Program-made: the position numbers and the translations under genes
Assembly: GCA_015680685.1 (NCBI GenBank)
Contig: MNCI01026892.1
Location: forward strand, 800,755 to 864,754
Reading direction: 5' to 3'
Origin: Gnetum montanum
Taxonomy: Eukaryota; Streptophyta; Gnetopsida; Gnetales; Gnetaceae
DNA length: 64,000 nt
The notes under the pieces: generated by a model
The model's input: the letters and a program-made list of their open reading frames with translations, nothing else
Told to the model about the DNA's origin: nothing
Databases searched by the model: none
In this document: positions 1 to 11,574 of the stretch, piece after piece
Numbering within the stretch: the first letter of the stretch is position 1
Layout: the number at the start of each line of letters is the position of its first letter

Positions 1-1848
1 CGTGAGACATTGGAGCCAGAACAAGAACAGACGATGGGGCCCACTGCAACTCAAAATACAAGGCCTTGTCAACAATGAGAAGCAGGGCCTAGCATGAGCT
101 AGCGAGACCAACCACTAGCACCACCATAGGATTATCGATCGTCAATGAGCCATCTTAGGGCCATCACTAAGATGGTCAGTTGGGGAAGTCATGATGATGC
201 TAATCTCTTCCAGGTCATCGATGATGCCACATGATCCATAATTTCTATAGATCGTGCACAGGGTAAGGTGTTCATTCAAATAAGAGGAGGGATGATACAT
301 TGATCACAAAAGATTTCAGGGAATGCTACATCTTTCCAAGTGTAATTAGAAACTGATGAAGGGGTCACAGTAGTGGTCATGCAACGCCAAGATGCAGCAA
401 GAGCTATAGAAGTGGTCACAAACCACATCAAAGAGTCCTTCAATGTCCCTGTTGTGCCACTGGCAAATTTCACAGGAGCACGTGATGCTCAAACTCTGGC
501 CAGTCCCTCAATTACTCCTATGAAGCATAAGGATGTCCTTGATCAATTGCTGTAGACAGGACAAGTAATGATGTCCTTGTTTGACATCTCGCAAAATGTC
601 ATAGCAACTCAGTCAGACCTCATCTCCACCAAGGGGAAGTTGGTCATGGCAGAGATCAAGGCCGAGCATGCGGAGGTAGAGTTGGAAAGACTCCAAGGGA
701 AGCTCATTGCCCTACAAGTTGCACAGCGAGACCCATCTCAATTCATTTCCACAGACCAACTAGAATCTTTCAGAACTGAGCAACTTAATAAATTATTGGC
801 AAATAATAAAAACGTGGTAGAGGAGAAAGAGAAGGCTGATTGGGATGCTTCCAAGGCCCAAGCGCAAATAGCTAAGGCACTCAAGGTCTTACAAGAAAAA
901 AAATGAATAGCTTGTCATAGATAATCTTTGGTTGACCACTGGAGAGAAACAAAAGAATGTTCTTGAAGAAAATTTTCAGCAACTACGAGAATAGTTAGTT
1001 AGGGTCAACTAGGACATGAATCACTTGGCTAGAGATAATTGAACACTCTTATTGAAGGAGGTACAAGAAATCAGTCAGAAGATGAAAAATGAGGGCAAGC
1101 GACATGAAAAGTTAAAAGAACACTTCAGAGACTAGGTGGGGATTACAAGCAATTCATTGAAAAGGAAATCCATATGGCCAAGGCTCACATTAACACCTTT
1201 AGTGCTCAACACACTAATTGGCGAGCCATATTAGACACATATGCATTTGCCCACCAGGCAGAGCTAAAAATTCAAGACCTGAAGGTACAGAATCTTACAA
1301 AGTACATGGAATTGAAAAGCTTGTGGTATGCTAATTTAGCCATGTTAATAGTAGGACACCTGAGAATAGAGCTGGAGAAGCAGGTAGCTATCAACTATGC
1401 CAAATATAAAATCAAATTTGTGGAGCATAAGAAAACATTGCAAAGGCTAGAAGTTGCAAATTCTAAGTTAGAGGTGGTTAAGGCTAGCTACCAAGGGCAG
1501 AAAGATGTTGCAACTGACTTGGCTCGACGGCTTACAAATTACCAAGACTACAAGGATAAAGCTAGAGCCTACAAGGAGGAACGATGGCTATTTGCGGCCT
1601 GGTATGTCAAGGCAAATTAGATGTTCCTGCAACTGCCATGTCCATTGGAAATGCCAACTTCATCAAACATTGGAACATCAGCGTGGATGGCATAGGACCC
1701 TCGAGCTGAAGAGGAAAAGCTCCAGGCACTTCTTTAGAGCTGCCAAATCCCAAAACCTGGAGCAGAAGATAAGGGGAAGTGACCCATGGAGGAGCCACCA
1801 TCACTTGGAACCACATGAGTTCCAATAAAATTTTGTAATTGAAATTTT
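1..1848 (+). pseudogene. Decayed coiled-coil reading frame next to the 3' LTR of a gypsy-type element
   Basis: Forward frame 1 reads as one long protein broken by stops, with a one-base slip near the A-run at 890-904 and a return to frame near 1130. The best preserved pieces lie at 373-906 and 1174-1620. They are rich in Lys, Glu, Leu, Ala and Gln with heptad-like spacing (for example MAEIKAEHAEVELERLQGKL at 646-705), which suggests a long coiled coil. Most in-frame stops sit where CAG, CAA or CGA would fit, as expected from C-to-T decay. The frame ends about 150 bp before a polypurine tract and an LTR, so it occupies the place where related elements here have only non-coding DNA. I do not recognise a family. 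It could be an extra or env-position ORF, or the sole ORF of a non-autonomous element. Confidence 0.6.
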
Positions 1849-1990
1849 GTGTTCATGTCCCAATTTTGTTGTATTTAATTCCCCACTATGGCATGGATAA
1901 ATTTCTAGTCTATCAATAATCCCATACCTATCCACTGCGTAAGTAATTGGGCTTGTTCTCATTTTGTTTAACTCAAGGATGAGTTTTCAT

Positions 1991-2005
1991 TCAGTCATGG
2001 GGGTA
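1991..2005 (+). other. Polypurine tract of the left-hand gypsy-type element
   Basis: The sequence TCAGTCATGGGGGTA lies directly before the LTR start TGATGA. The same words precede the 3' LTRs of element 1 (19623-19637) and, on the minus strand, element M (35369-35384). This is the expected priming site for plus-strand DNA synthesis. Confidence 0.75.
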
Positions 2006-2846
2006 TGATGAACCATGATTTGTCAGGCTCTGATATCGAACCTGCGATATCGAATCCATGATATTAGGTATTCGATATCATGATCTAAATAATGATATCG
2101 GATACACAATATCATGACTCTTGTGTGGGCCTATAAATACACATGTGGGTGCATAGGAAATTTCGTTAGTCAATTAGTGTTAGAGTAGGATCTTTTTGTC
2201 AATTTTTTTCTTTCAACCATTTCCTTAGTGCATGCCCATAGTGTGATGATTGTAATTGTACGGAACCTTTATTCGAGTGTGACGTACTTGGACACATACA
2301 TGTCTGGCAATAAAGATCAAGATTACTTCATCATTGTAGCATTCACTTAATTTTAATTATTATTTATTACTTTCATAATTAATATTTCTCTACCCTTATC
2401 TCCTACCCCTGTTAGTAAAGGCATAATGAGTATGACTTAATCATGAGCATTTAAGTGTGACTACTTGGTATCCCAGTAGTGTACCTAGGACATGCACTTA
2501 ATAATCCCAGTGGTAGTACATGAGGTCCAAGATGTGTACGGAAAGGATGAATTCTCATCACATTTAGGCTAGCTTAGATTATCTTCTCTCTTTCCGTCTT
2601 AGGATAATCAAAGTTATTTTCCATTACCTTTAGGAGTAGCACTAGCTTAGGACCACATCATACACCTCACTTTGGACTAAACCATACGTGACAAAGCAAA
2701 TACTAGTCCAGGTGGAAAGACAACAAACTACGATCAATGTGTAATTATCTAGATACCACAACTAGCCCATCTACGAAGTTCAATCGGATGATGCGTGAAC
2801 ACTCATATTCATATGGTTGAGTGTAGGGATACCTCGCCACTCATCA
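2006..2846 (+). repeat. 3' LTR of the left-hand gypsy-type element
   Basis: An 841-bp LTR beginning TGATGA and ending TCATCA, preceded by a polypurine tract and not followed by a recognisable primer-binding site, so it is a 3' LTR. Its U3 carries several GATATC words and a TATA box. Its 3' end (ATATGGTTGAGTGTAGGGAT, then the terminus) is shared with the other gypsy LTRs in the window. By its GATATC-rich U3 it is closest to the LTRs of element M. Confidence 0.8.
2031..2140 (+). promoter_or_regulatory. U3 promoter with GATATC palindromes and TATA box
   Basis: Exact GATATC hexamers occur near 2032, 2046, 2073 and 2095, with one-mismatch forms between them (GATATT near 2061, AATATC near 2109). 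A TATA box (CTATAAATAC) follows at 2131-2140. This is the usual place for LTR transcription control. A role for the palindromes as binding sites is inference. Confidence 0.5.
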
Positions 2847-5800
2847 CTAACTCTACCAATATTGGTCCTAAGCCCAAATACGAAAGGAGAAGGATTAGTG
2901 TTAGGTTGACAACTGCATATAAAATTTTTCCAAATCTAATTCTATTTTAGAATTTTCAGATGCTAGGACATTCCCTAGATACGATATGCAACAATCATAG
3001 GGCTTGATTTCTATAGAAAATGGATAAGGGTTTGCCATTAAACAAAGATCTATCTCTTCATAAAGGCAAATTGTGAAAAAAAACTTATGTATCTAATCCT
3101 ATTTTATTAGGACAAAGGTAGGATGATAATAATTATAAATAAATCATGATTCATAATGCATGCATTAAGAATTTAGGTCCCTGTTAGACATCTATATGTT
3201 ATGATAAAATATTCTAAATAGTTAAATTAGGATATAACAAAACTTATGTAGCACAATTACATAAAGTTATCATGAGAATGTTGAAAGATTATTTAGCTAA
3301 TTTGATGCTTGTAAATGAAATGAAACTAAAGGTGATTCTATCATTTTTGAGGTAATTTATATGCAATGCTTCTTTATTAGAATCAAATGATTTTATATCT
3401 TCTAACCTTTGGATTAAGTTTATCAAGTGCTTAGATGTAGTAAATGATGGTAAAGTAGCATTTATTATTTAGGTTTCTAAAGTCCTCATTCATGTAGAAA
3501 GAAAAAATTTTGAATGATATAGTTAATTTTTTAACAAAATAAGAAAATATTTTTTAAATAATATTTTTACTTGAATAGGTAATTGTTTGGTTTTAAATTT
3601 TTTTCTTAAAATAGTGATTTTTTCTTTGTGGAAAATTTTCCCTAAATAGAGTATAGGGATTTTAGCCAAATCCTTATGGACAATGTATTTTATATCTTAC
3701 ATATGTTATGTTAACATTTGTTTCTTGAGAATTGATTTGTCAACCAAAGGAAAAGGAAGTATATCATGAATATTTAATAACAGATTTAAGATGAAAGATG
3801 TAGTTTTAAAATTCTTTATAATGCTTCCAATATTGATTATAGGCCAAAAATTTATTATAAATTAGCCTATTCACAAGTCCTAACAAATGATTTGTAAAAC
3901 TAAATTTTTTCTAAAATCTTCATGAAACCTTTTTTATACTTGTTTGTTCAATTAATGTGTGGTATTATAGGCTTGATAGAAACCCAAAATAATTTGAAAG
4001 TAAGAAAATAACATATTACCACCACTTTCTAGCTACTTATAAAAGATTCAATTCATAAAAATTATTATAGTAAATATTCCAAAAATTCTATTAAGAACCA
4101 ACAATTTTAATTCATGAATGACTTTTTCACATGTAGTAAATCATTTAAAGACATCTTAAAAAGATAATAGAATGTTTTGTATCATTCCTATCATCAAAAG
4201 CTTATTATTATATGAAGAAGAGTTATTAAGAACTAAGAAATTTCAACTATATGCTTTACTATCTTGTGATACTAATCTTGTATAAAAAATGACGTCTATG
4301 AAGTGCTAAACTTGGTCTTAGTTATAAGGGAGGAATCCTTCATTTGATGGCTTTGACTATAGAATATTTTGATTTTTTTATTTGATGTACATTTAATTTT
4401 AACTTTGGTGTACATTTTTCAATATATATTTTTAGCTTAATAATCCTTTGATGTTCATTACTTTATTCAATATTTTTATTTGGTATGATTTTTATTTGAA
4501 TCTTTGAGCATACTACCCAATATTTCTTTGTTTGTTTATTCTTAAAGATCAAACTCAAGTGTTTTATTTAAAAGCTAACCTTAAGAACCAACTAGCAATG
4601 AGTTTTATGAATGGTTAAGTATGTAGGCAACAAGAAGGATGTGAAATAGGTGGATAATTACAAAGTGGAGCCTTAGCTTGGGACAATATGAGTATGATGA
4701 TGGCTTTATCCATTCTATTTTCTCTACATAATCACCAATAAAATAGGCTCAAATTCAATAGAAACTAGTGCTATGTTGTAAGTGATGAAGCTACCGAGTC
4801 TACAAGAAGGGTTGGTGGGCCCTCAATTTAAGATATCAAATCGAAAAACCTCACTAGGTGCATAGTTTGCTATAAGAAAAAGGACTTATAATCAAGGGAC
4901 CTTATATGAATGAGATTAATGAATTATATTATATCTTTTCTATGCTTGGTTAAATTGGTGAAGAAAATTTCATGTTCTTCATGAACTTATGCTAGCTACA
5001 TTAAATCATTGGATGAAGTATTATATCATTATGTTTTAACTTGAAGACTCTAGATGATAGTCTAACAAATTGAGCATCATTAAGAATAATCATGTAACAT
5101 GAAAGACCATATTCCTCTTAGAAAAAAGAAAATAATAGAAATTAATAAGATTATCATTTGGGTTAAAAAAAAAACTTCAATTCCATTTACATCATTAGAT
5201 CACTTAAATGTAAGAATTTTTTTAAACTAATAAATCCAAAGTTGAAATTCTCAAATTCATTCTTAGCTCAATATGACTATAAAGACCTAATATTCATTCT
5301 TATAGATAAGTCTTGTTATATTAATTAATACTTTAATCATTTCATTTTCCATAAATTAAAATAATTTTTTAAAGTGTTGAAAAACATAGAAGAATTAAAG
5401 TGAACAAAATATAAAGAAATGAATAATTATTAGAAAAAAGTATTAAATAAATGAAAGAACCTAATTTATTAATACAACCATAGGGGTGAATGAGAGAGTT
5501 TTAATAATAGTAAAATTTGGGCCTTATTATTAATGCATGCATGAAGGGAGAAAAAAAATCAAAATGTCTTCACTTCCATACGACTATAATACATTGCTTC
5601 AATTGATCTCATTAATGGACATCCTATTGAAAAATCAAGGGTAAATGACATGCGAAGTGATGGTACAACTATGCATTTTGAAGGGAAACTTAGATATCTT
5701 TCCTTACCATGTTCAAAGAGAGTAGTAATGGAAAGTAATAAACAATATCTTATGAGGTGTGCTAGAGGCTTACATACTCCATAATCTAATTGAATGATTT

Positions 5801-6089
5801 CCCCATGATCCAATGATGTAGCATCATTATATTTCTTTCTTCTTATAGATATTCCATTTTTTTGTTCTTTACCTTACACCATTTCCAAATTATCATTATG
5901 TATTTTAGGAACCCAAGTTGAGGTATTCCTTATGTTATGTATTGGTATTTTAATTTTTTTATTGTAGGATGCATGTTTTGAAGCTTAGTCATGAGGCAAG
6001 AGTACATTGACATACTATGTAAAATTTTAATTTTTTAAATTTAAATATAATTAGCTAAACTTATTTTTTCACTATGTGTTAGTTGTACT
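2847..6089. other. AT-rich stretch without recognised genes
   Basis: Very AT-rich with many stops in all frames. The only longer open stretch is on the minus strand at 5559-5813, and I see no known domain in it. It is probably old, unrecognisable transposon DNA. Confidence 0.5.
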
Positions 6090-6370
6090 CTCAATGAGAT
6101 GTTGCATTTTCATTTGTAATCTTTATTTGAGTTCATATCACCTTACAATAGAAAGTGGAAGATGGATGCAAATTACTAGAGAAGAATGTGCTTGTAGGAT
6201 ATGTAGTTTAAGAGATGTTGAGGATGAACAACATATTTTTCTTAGTTTCCCTTAAACTAAACAATTGAGATAAAAAATTAATATTACATTAAAAGATCTA
6301 TATAATCTTTTCTTGTTACATCAAGTGTTAGTCATTCACATTTAATTTTCATCATATAAATGCAATGTCT
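6090..6370 (+). pseudogene. 3' end of a LINE (non-LTR retrotransposon)
   Basis: Around 6115-6270 one forward frame reads SSYHLTIESGRW, then REECACRICSLRDVEDEQHI, then FLS. This matches the C-terminal pattern of plant LINE ORF2 proteins: His-Leu-x-Ile-Glu-x-Gly-Arg-Trp, a Cys-x-x-Cys, and Glu-Asp-Glu-x-His-x-Phe-Leu. I found no reverse transcriptase block upstream, so the copy appears 5'-truncated, as is common for LINEs. A second LINE with a related C-terminus lies on the minus strand at 32650-34540. Confidence 0.65.
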
Positions 6371-6657
6371 TTGTAATAGATCCTATGAATCACAACCATA
6401 CAAATCATCATTAAGCATCTATAATTCTATGGATGGGACTAGTTGTGGCATCTAGATTGTTAAGCATTGATTGCAAGATGTTATCTTCCCACTTGGACTA
6501 GTGGTAGCTTTGTCATGTATGATTTGGTACAAAGCGAGGCATATGATAATTGATGTTGTTTGCCCTTTAATACTCCTAGTTATGAACATGATGAAAGTTG
6601 AAAATAGAAATCTAAATCAAAGTAATGATGGTAATGTAATTCTACTCTAGCCTAGAG

Positions 6658-7340
6658 TGATGAGCATCTAATCTTGGCTTATTGTACATGCCTTGGGCTC
6701 ATGTAACTATTACTAGGTCACCAAGAGTTATGCTACTATGCAAACCAAGCTATAACATTACCAAACGATTACACTTAAAATGCTCGAAACTAGTTGCACT
6801 CATTTTTCTTTACTAATGAACAAGTAAAGTACTTGGAAATGTAAATGATTAAACTAAGAAAATAACAAAAACTATGCTAAGTAAAGTAGTAAAACTAAGT
6901 GGATGCTGCAATGATGAAAAGAAATCTTGATCTTTATTTTCGAACATGAATTGTGCTCAATTACTCTTTACTCAAATAAAGATTCTGTACAGCTACTCAA
7001 CACCACACTGTGGGCATTCAATATATCATTAAAACTACAAAACAAAACTGCAGGAATCTATCTAAAGATGGAATAAAGCTTATTTGAATCTGTGTGCCCA
7101 AGTGTTGTATTTATAAGAAGCACACATCTTGTAATATCAAATCTATGATGTTGTAGTATGTGCTACAATATTGGATATACGACATCATAGATATGATATA
7201 GGTGAATAAAAAATGACTTTATCAAATAGATGCAATGTAGAAGTCAACTAAGATTCACTAATAGGGATGCTACAACATAGATGTGATGTAGCATCTACAA
7301 CATAGCATCTATGATATCTTAGCCAACTGATTATTCATCA
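6658..7340 (-). repeat. Solo LTR, gypsy type, minus strand
   Basis: Read on the minus strand this 683-bp block starts TGATGAATAATC and ends GATGCTCATCA. It has a TATA box (CTTATAAATAC, plus-strand about 7108-7118) after a U3 with repeated TAGATGCTA-like words. Its R/U5 order resembles the LTR at 54501-55412. No primer-binding site or polypurine tract adjoins it, so it is probably a solo LTR left by recombination. The flanking 5-mers (TAGAG and CACAT) do not match, so the ends or the insertion history are uncertain. Confidence 0.6.
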
Positions 7341-7949
7341 CACATGATAAAGAACACTTGCAAAAAGAATGACTCACATACCTTCTCTTCCTATGTTTAA
7401 TCTTTCTTAAAGATATTCATTGATCTTTACCTTCATGTTGGCTTGGATCTTTCACCCTCCTTAGAACATGAGGTAGAATCTCTCTTAGATTTGTAGCATA
7501 AGTCATCTTAGACTTTGAAGATTTCTTGGTCTCTTTAACAAAGATCTTGATTTCCTCTTTTGAAATCAATATCAGTGGCTATGACTAGCACCTCCTAGCA
7601 ATCTCAAACTATGAAGTGCTACAAGTGGTAGTCCCTCTTAGTAGTCTACCCAAAACACAAAACTCTTTCAAATGGCACCCAAATTATCCTAAACTAATAT
7701 CACAAACTTCTAATGACTACTAAATAACACCAAATTATAATTACATTAGGTAGGTAAGGTGATGTCCTCAACATGTTTCTTTTATATGTTCCAACTTTAT
7801 TAGTTTTAAAAATTCTAACTATTTTTTAAATCATTTTGTTTATTAGGGTATAGAAGAATATATGAAATTCAATTTCTCATTTGTATTAACTTCATCATCA
7901 TCATTATTTAAGGTCACATATGATCATAATTCACTTATGTTTTTACAAG
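7341..7949. other. AT-rich stretch without recognised genes
   Basis: No open frame or domain that I recognise. It lies between the solo LTR and the copia integrase remnant, where copia reverse transcriptase would be expected, but I could not see it. The copia element was probably truncated here. Confidence 0.35.
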
Positions 7950-7989
7950 GAATCACTATAGGTTCTTTTATCGATTTTTGAGTCCCTAT

Positions 7990-8763
7990 GTGATTTGATT
8001 TTTAGAATAATTTATCACATAGTACATCACAAGATTTAAATATTTTGTGCTCCTTGATATCCCATACTTAGTAGGCTTTTTGATCTAAATAATAACTAAG
8101 TAGCAATTACATTGTGATATTGGAGTTCAACTTGTTATGGTGTGCTTGTGGAATATGGACATACCATGTCTTTCCAAAATGGTGAAGATGAAATATTAAT
8201 ACATTTCCATTGTCAAATAATTACTTGATTGGAGTGGTACTATTCAAATTTGTAGTTGGAATTCTTTTAATAATGCAATTAGAATAATATGTTATCTTAA
8301 TCTAAAGAAATATTAACACTTGTGTATCACAGATCATAGCTCTAATCATCTATATTATTAATCTATTTTTCTATTTAGCAACACTATTCTATTGTGATAT
8401 GTATGACATTGTGAACTCTTATTTTATATTGTTAACATTATAATGAGCTTTTAATTCATTTGAAACATAGTCTCTACCACCATCAAATCTTAGTACTTTT
8501 ATCTTTGTATTTTTCTAAGGTTTATTATTTTTCCTAAAATGCTTAAATTTTTCTAAATCTTATATGTCAAGTCATAAAGCCATTTCATTTGATTGAAATC
8601 ATCAATGAAAATAACCAAGTATCTTTCATTTCTTATACCTTGTGGCAAATGGAATATAAACATCTAAATGAATAACTTGAAGGAGTTTCACTATTTTAGT
8701 TTCATATTGTTTTGAAAATGGTAGATGATGCATCTTCCCAATCTTACATACTTCACAATGAGG
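7990..8763 (-). pseudogene. Copia integrase remnant
   Basis: On the minus strand below 8770 the frame reads CEVCKIGKMHHLPFS, the second Cys pair of the integrase zinc domain and the linker typical of copia. LLQVIHLDVY follows, carrying the first catalytic Asp. Then come IDDFNQMKWLY and RFDGGRDYVSNEL, where the second catalytic Asp is kept (family pattern Arg-x-Asp-x-Gly-Gly-Glu-Tyr). Near 8040-8100 VWDIKEHKIFKSCDVLCDKL matches the conserved block after the integrase core. Stops and frameshifts make it non-functional. Confidence 0.75.
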
Positions 8764-8935
8764 TGTTAGCCTAGTGCTAAGACTCCTAGTTTGTAAACTT
8801 CAAGTTATGGGTTTGATATTAGTGAGAAATACTCAATTATAAGGTTCTATATGGTATATATGTCTTGGGAGTATCTAGCTTGTTAAAACCATGTTTCAAG
8901 TTCCAACAACCCCTAATCAAATTCTTGATATTCAT
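8764..8935 (+). mobile_element. SINE candidate (tRNA-derived) inside the copia remnant
   Basis: TAGCCTAGTGCTA at 8767-8779 resembles a pol III A box. GGGTTTGATATT at 8809-8820 resembles a B box in which the usual CG has become TG. The spacing of about 40 bp is right. The block sits between the copia integrase Cys motif and the GAG-pre-integrase block, consistent with an insertion. Ends and target duplication were not resolved. Confidence 0.45.
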
Positions 8936-9638
8936 CAAATTTGAAAATGCCATGATAGAGTTGATGCATTCTTCTTAAAATTTTAACATTTACATGTCCA
9001 AGCCTCAAATTCCATTTTAACAATTGATCAAATATTCAATGTTATAATTCCATAATTTAAATATATCATTTCAAGGTATTTCATGAGCCAATATTTCACT
9101 ATCACTATATACAATGCAAAATGGATTATCATGAATATTTTTATTAAAGTCAACATATAAACACTCATTAACAAGTTGATATACCAAAACTAAAGTCATT
9201 GCAAACTAAATGTTATAATAAATATCTTTCAAATTTAGACTAGAAACTTTCATGTGCTCACATTTAGTGATTTTTATTAAACAATACTCTCCAATCCTTA
9301 TGAAATAACAATTTATGTTAGTTTTTATATTTAAAAAGAAGAAAAAAATGTTGGAAAATGACATAAAACGTTATAATAAATACATATAAAACCATTATAT
9401 GTATCATTACTTATGGTTAAAGCACTAAAATCAACTGCTGGAGGTTGTGATTTCTCCTTTACAAGATTGATAGACCTAGGCTTTGATAGAGATTGCCTTT
9501 CATTTTTCTTACTAAGTTTCTTAGCACTATTTTTTGGAAAATTTATTGGCTTGCTACTTAGTCATAATCTTTGCTTTATGATTATTTGGGTTTTCATAAC
9601 AATGATTTGTGTTATGATTACTCTCTTTCTTACAAATA

Positions 9639-10280
9639 TTATAATAACTTGATGGTTGCTTTCTTTTTTGATTCTTTTTTATTCTTCATTGTTATTGCTT
9701 GAAATGATACTTTAGTGTTGGATGTGTATGCATTTATTTTATCTTTCTCCTCTAATACTTTTCCACAAAGCTCCATCATGGTATATATCTTCCCACCATT
9801 TGACATTATTTGGTGGAAAATATCATATGATAGTGGAAGCACTTTTAGCAAACAAAACTTGATTGTCTCATCTAAAACTTGGGCATTGTATGCTTGAAGA
9901 CTAGTCTTCAATGTGGATATCTTCTGAATAAGTGTGGTTACTATTTCACCTTCTTTAAATCTCAAGGAATTTAACTAATTTTGGAGTGATATAATTTTAG
10001 ATTCATTTTTGAATTCAAATGTTTCCTTGAGTTTCTTTCATATATGGTCTGTAAAGTCTTGTTTCTTTCATGAGCTATATAAATTCTCCAAGCATGCTCA
10101 AGGCTATGAGCATTTGTACAATCTTATTGTTGTTGTCCACCATGGTGGTTGCCATAAATGTCTTCTCAAGGCCATTACCTTGAATTATAAATCTCATATG
10201 TAACTTCCATATGTTACAATTTGAAGCATTTAGAACTTGACTCTTAAGCAATGGTAAATAAGTTCTCACCTTCATCATGG
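9639..10280 (-). pseudogene. Copia-type Gag remnant (UBN2 / Retrotran_gag_2 family)
   Basis: The minus strand near 10200-10240 reads NASNCNIWKLHMRFIIQGNG, which fits the copia Gag start Leu-x-x-x-Asn-Tyr-x-x-Trp-Lys. Minus-strand 9639-9965 reads an open stretch with LKTSLQAYNAQVLDETIKF and then LLKVLPLSYDIF, matching the conserved Leu-Leu-x-x-Leu-Pro-x-Ser-Tyr-Asp-x-Phe. The stretch just after it (about 9570-9640) is Cys/His/Asn-rich and may be a decayed zinc knuckle, but its spacing is off by one. Gag would form the virus-like particle. The two halves are separated by stops. Confidence 0.7.
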
Positions 10281-10574
10281 CTTCTTAACATTCTTTCTAT
10301 AATTCTTCTTAGGAGTGACACTTTAAAATTTTCTCACCATCTTGCTTTCCATTTTAAGTTTTTAGGATATTTGGTGAAGTAATCTCATGATGAGACAATG
10401 AAAATTGAGATTCACATTATGCATTTATGTCCAACTTGTGAAGGCTATTTAAGTTATGTGTAATGATGTATCTTCAAGTGAAATTATCATAACCAAATAT
10501 AACACAATGGAAATAGTTAATAATTGTTATTAATGAATTTAATTACAAGTGAATTAAAACATTGATTACTTCAT

Positions 10575-11414
10575 TGATGGGTCATGTTCTGACATGCTCT
10601 AATATCGGAGCTATGACATTGGATACTTGATGTTGGAGCCCAGGACGTGATGTCGGATATCCAATATCACAGGGTATATGTCGACCTATAAATATAGCTC
10701 TTGGGCTCATGACTTTTAGACAATTTTTCATAGCTTTTGCATAGAGTAGTGAAGCTCTTGTAGGTTGTTTTCTCCAAAGTTAGAATATTTTCTGAGTTCT
10801 CATAGTAGGAGTCTGAGTGTATACAAACCTTTGTTTGAACACTAATGTACCTAAGTGTAGTAGTGTGATGGGAACAAAAACAAATCCTTTTGATAATCCT
10901 TGTAGCATTGAGAATAGATTAATGTTTCCTTTAATGCACTTTACTTTAATGCATTTAAATTAAGCAATTAATTTCTAGTTGTTAATGAACACAAGCACGA
11001 CCACTTTGAGCATATATATAGTGTTTGGTAACCTAGCAACATTTAACATTTGGTAGCCCAATAGCATTATATGTGTTTAGGATGTGTCCAGGAAAGTGGG
11101 ATGGGTACTTGTGTTAGGCTAGCTAGGCAGTGAATGGATTAGATCTTAAATTACTCTACCTTTCATTCTTGTTATAGGTGATTAAACTTATAAAACATAA
11201 AGTGATAAAAATCATGTACCTTAATTACACTTAAACCATATCCTAGAGCTTCACAAGTGTAGTTGGAAAGACAACAAACGTTCTCAACACCCATTTCACT
11301 TTCTAGAAGAACTAGTGCATTGGAGAACTATAGGTCCAAGAAATTCGACCAAATAGCATGTGAATGCCTTAGTGCTTTGTATGGTTGGATGTAGGGATAC
11401 CTCATCGCTCATCA
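10575..11414 (+). repeat. 5' LTR of gypsy element 1
   Basis: 840 bp from TGATGG to TCATCA. The U3 has words of the GATATC/GATGTCGG type. A TATA box (CCTATAAATATAG) lies at about 10685-10697. The primer-binding site follows directly. Confidence 0.85.
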
Positions 11415-11415
11415 T

Positions 11416-11433
11416 TGGCATTGTTGTCAGGGA
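11416..11433 (+). other. Primer-binding site of gypsy element 1
   Basis: TGGCATTGTTGTCAGGGA lies one base after the LTR. Against TGGCGCCGTTGCCGGGGA, the tRNA-Asp complement I recall for Athila-type elements, it has five differences and all are transitions. Confidence 0.65.
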
Positions 11434-11574
11434 CCTTTTGGTTGTTTCATGCACTATCTAGGACTTAGTAGAAATCATTCAAAATTGTTGGAATAAACCT
11501 TAGAGTCATATCATATTTTACAATTTCTACAACAAAATTTAAAACCACAATGCATTTTTATCATCTAACTAAAA

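Larger units (their letters stand above)
7950..10290 (-). mobile_element. Ty1/copia retrotransposon remnant (gag to integrase)
   Basis: On the minus strand, from high to low coordinates: a copia-type gag (9639-10280), a region in the protease position (about 9040-9400), a GAG-pre-integrase block (about 8935-9030), a SINE-like insertion (8764-8935), and the integrase (about 7990-8763). No reverse transcriptase, RNase H or LTR was recognised, so both ends seem lost. The order gag, protease, integrase is that of copia, not gypsy. Frames are heavily interrupted. Confidence 0.75.
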
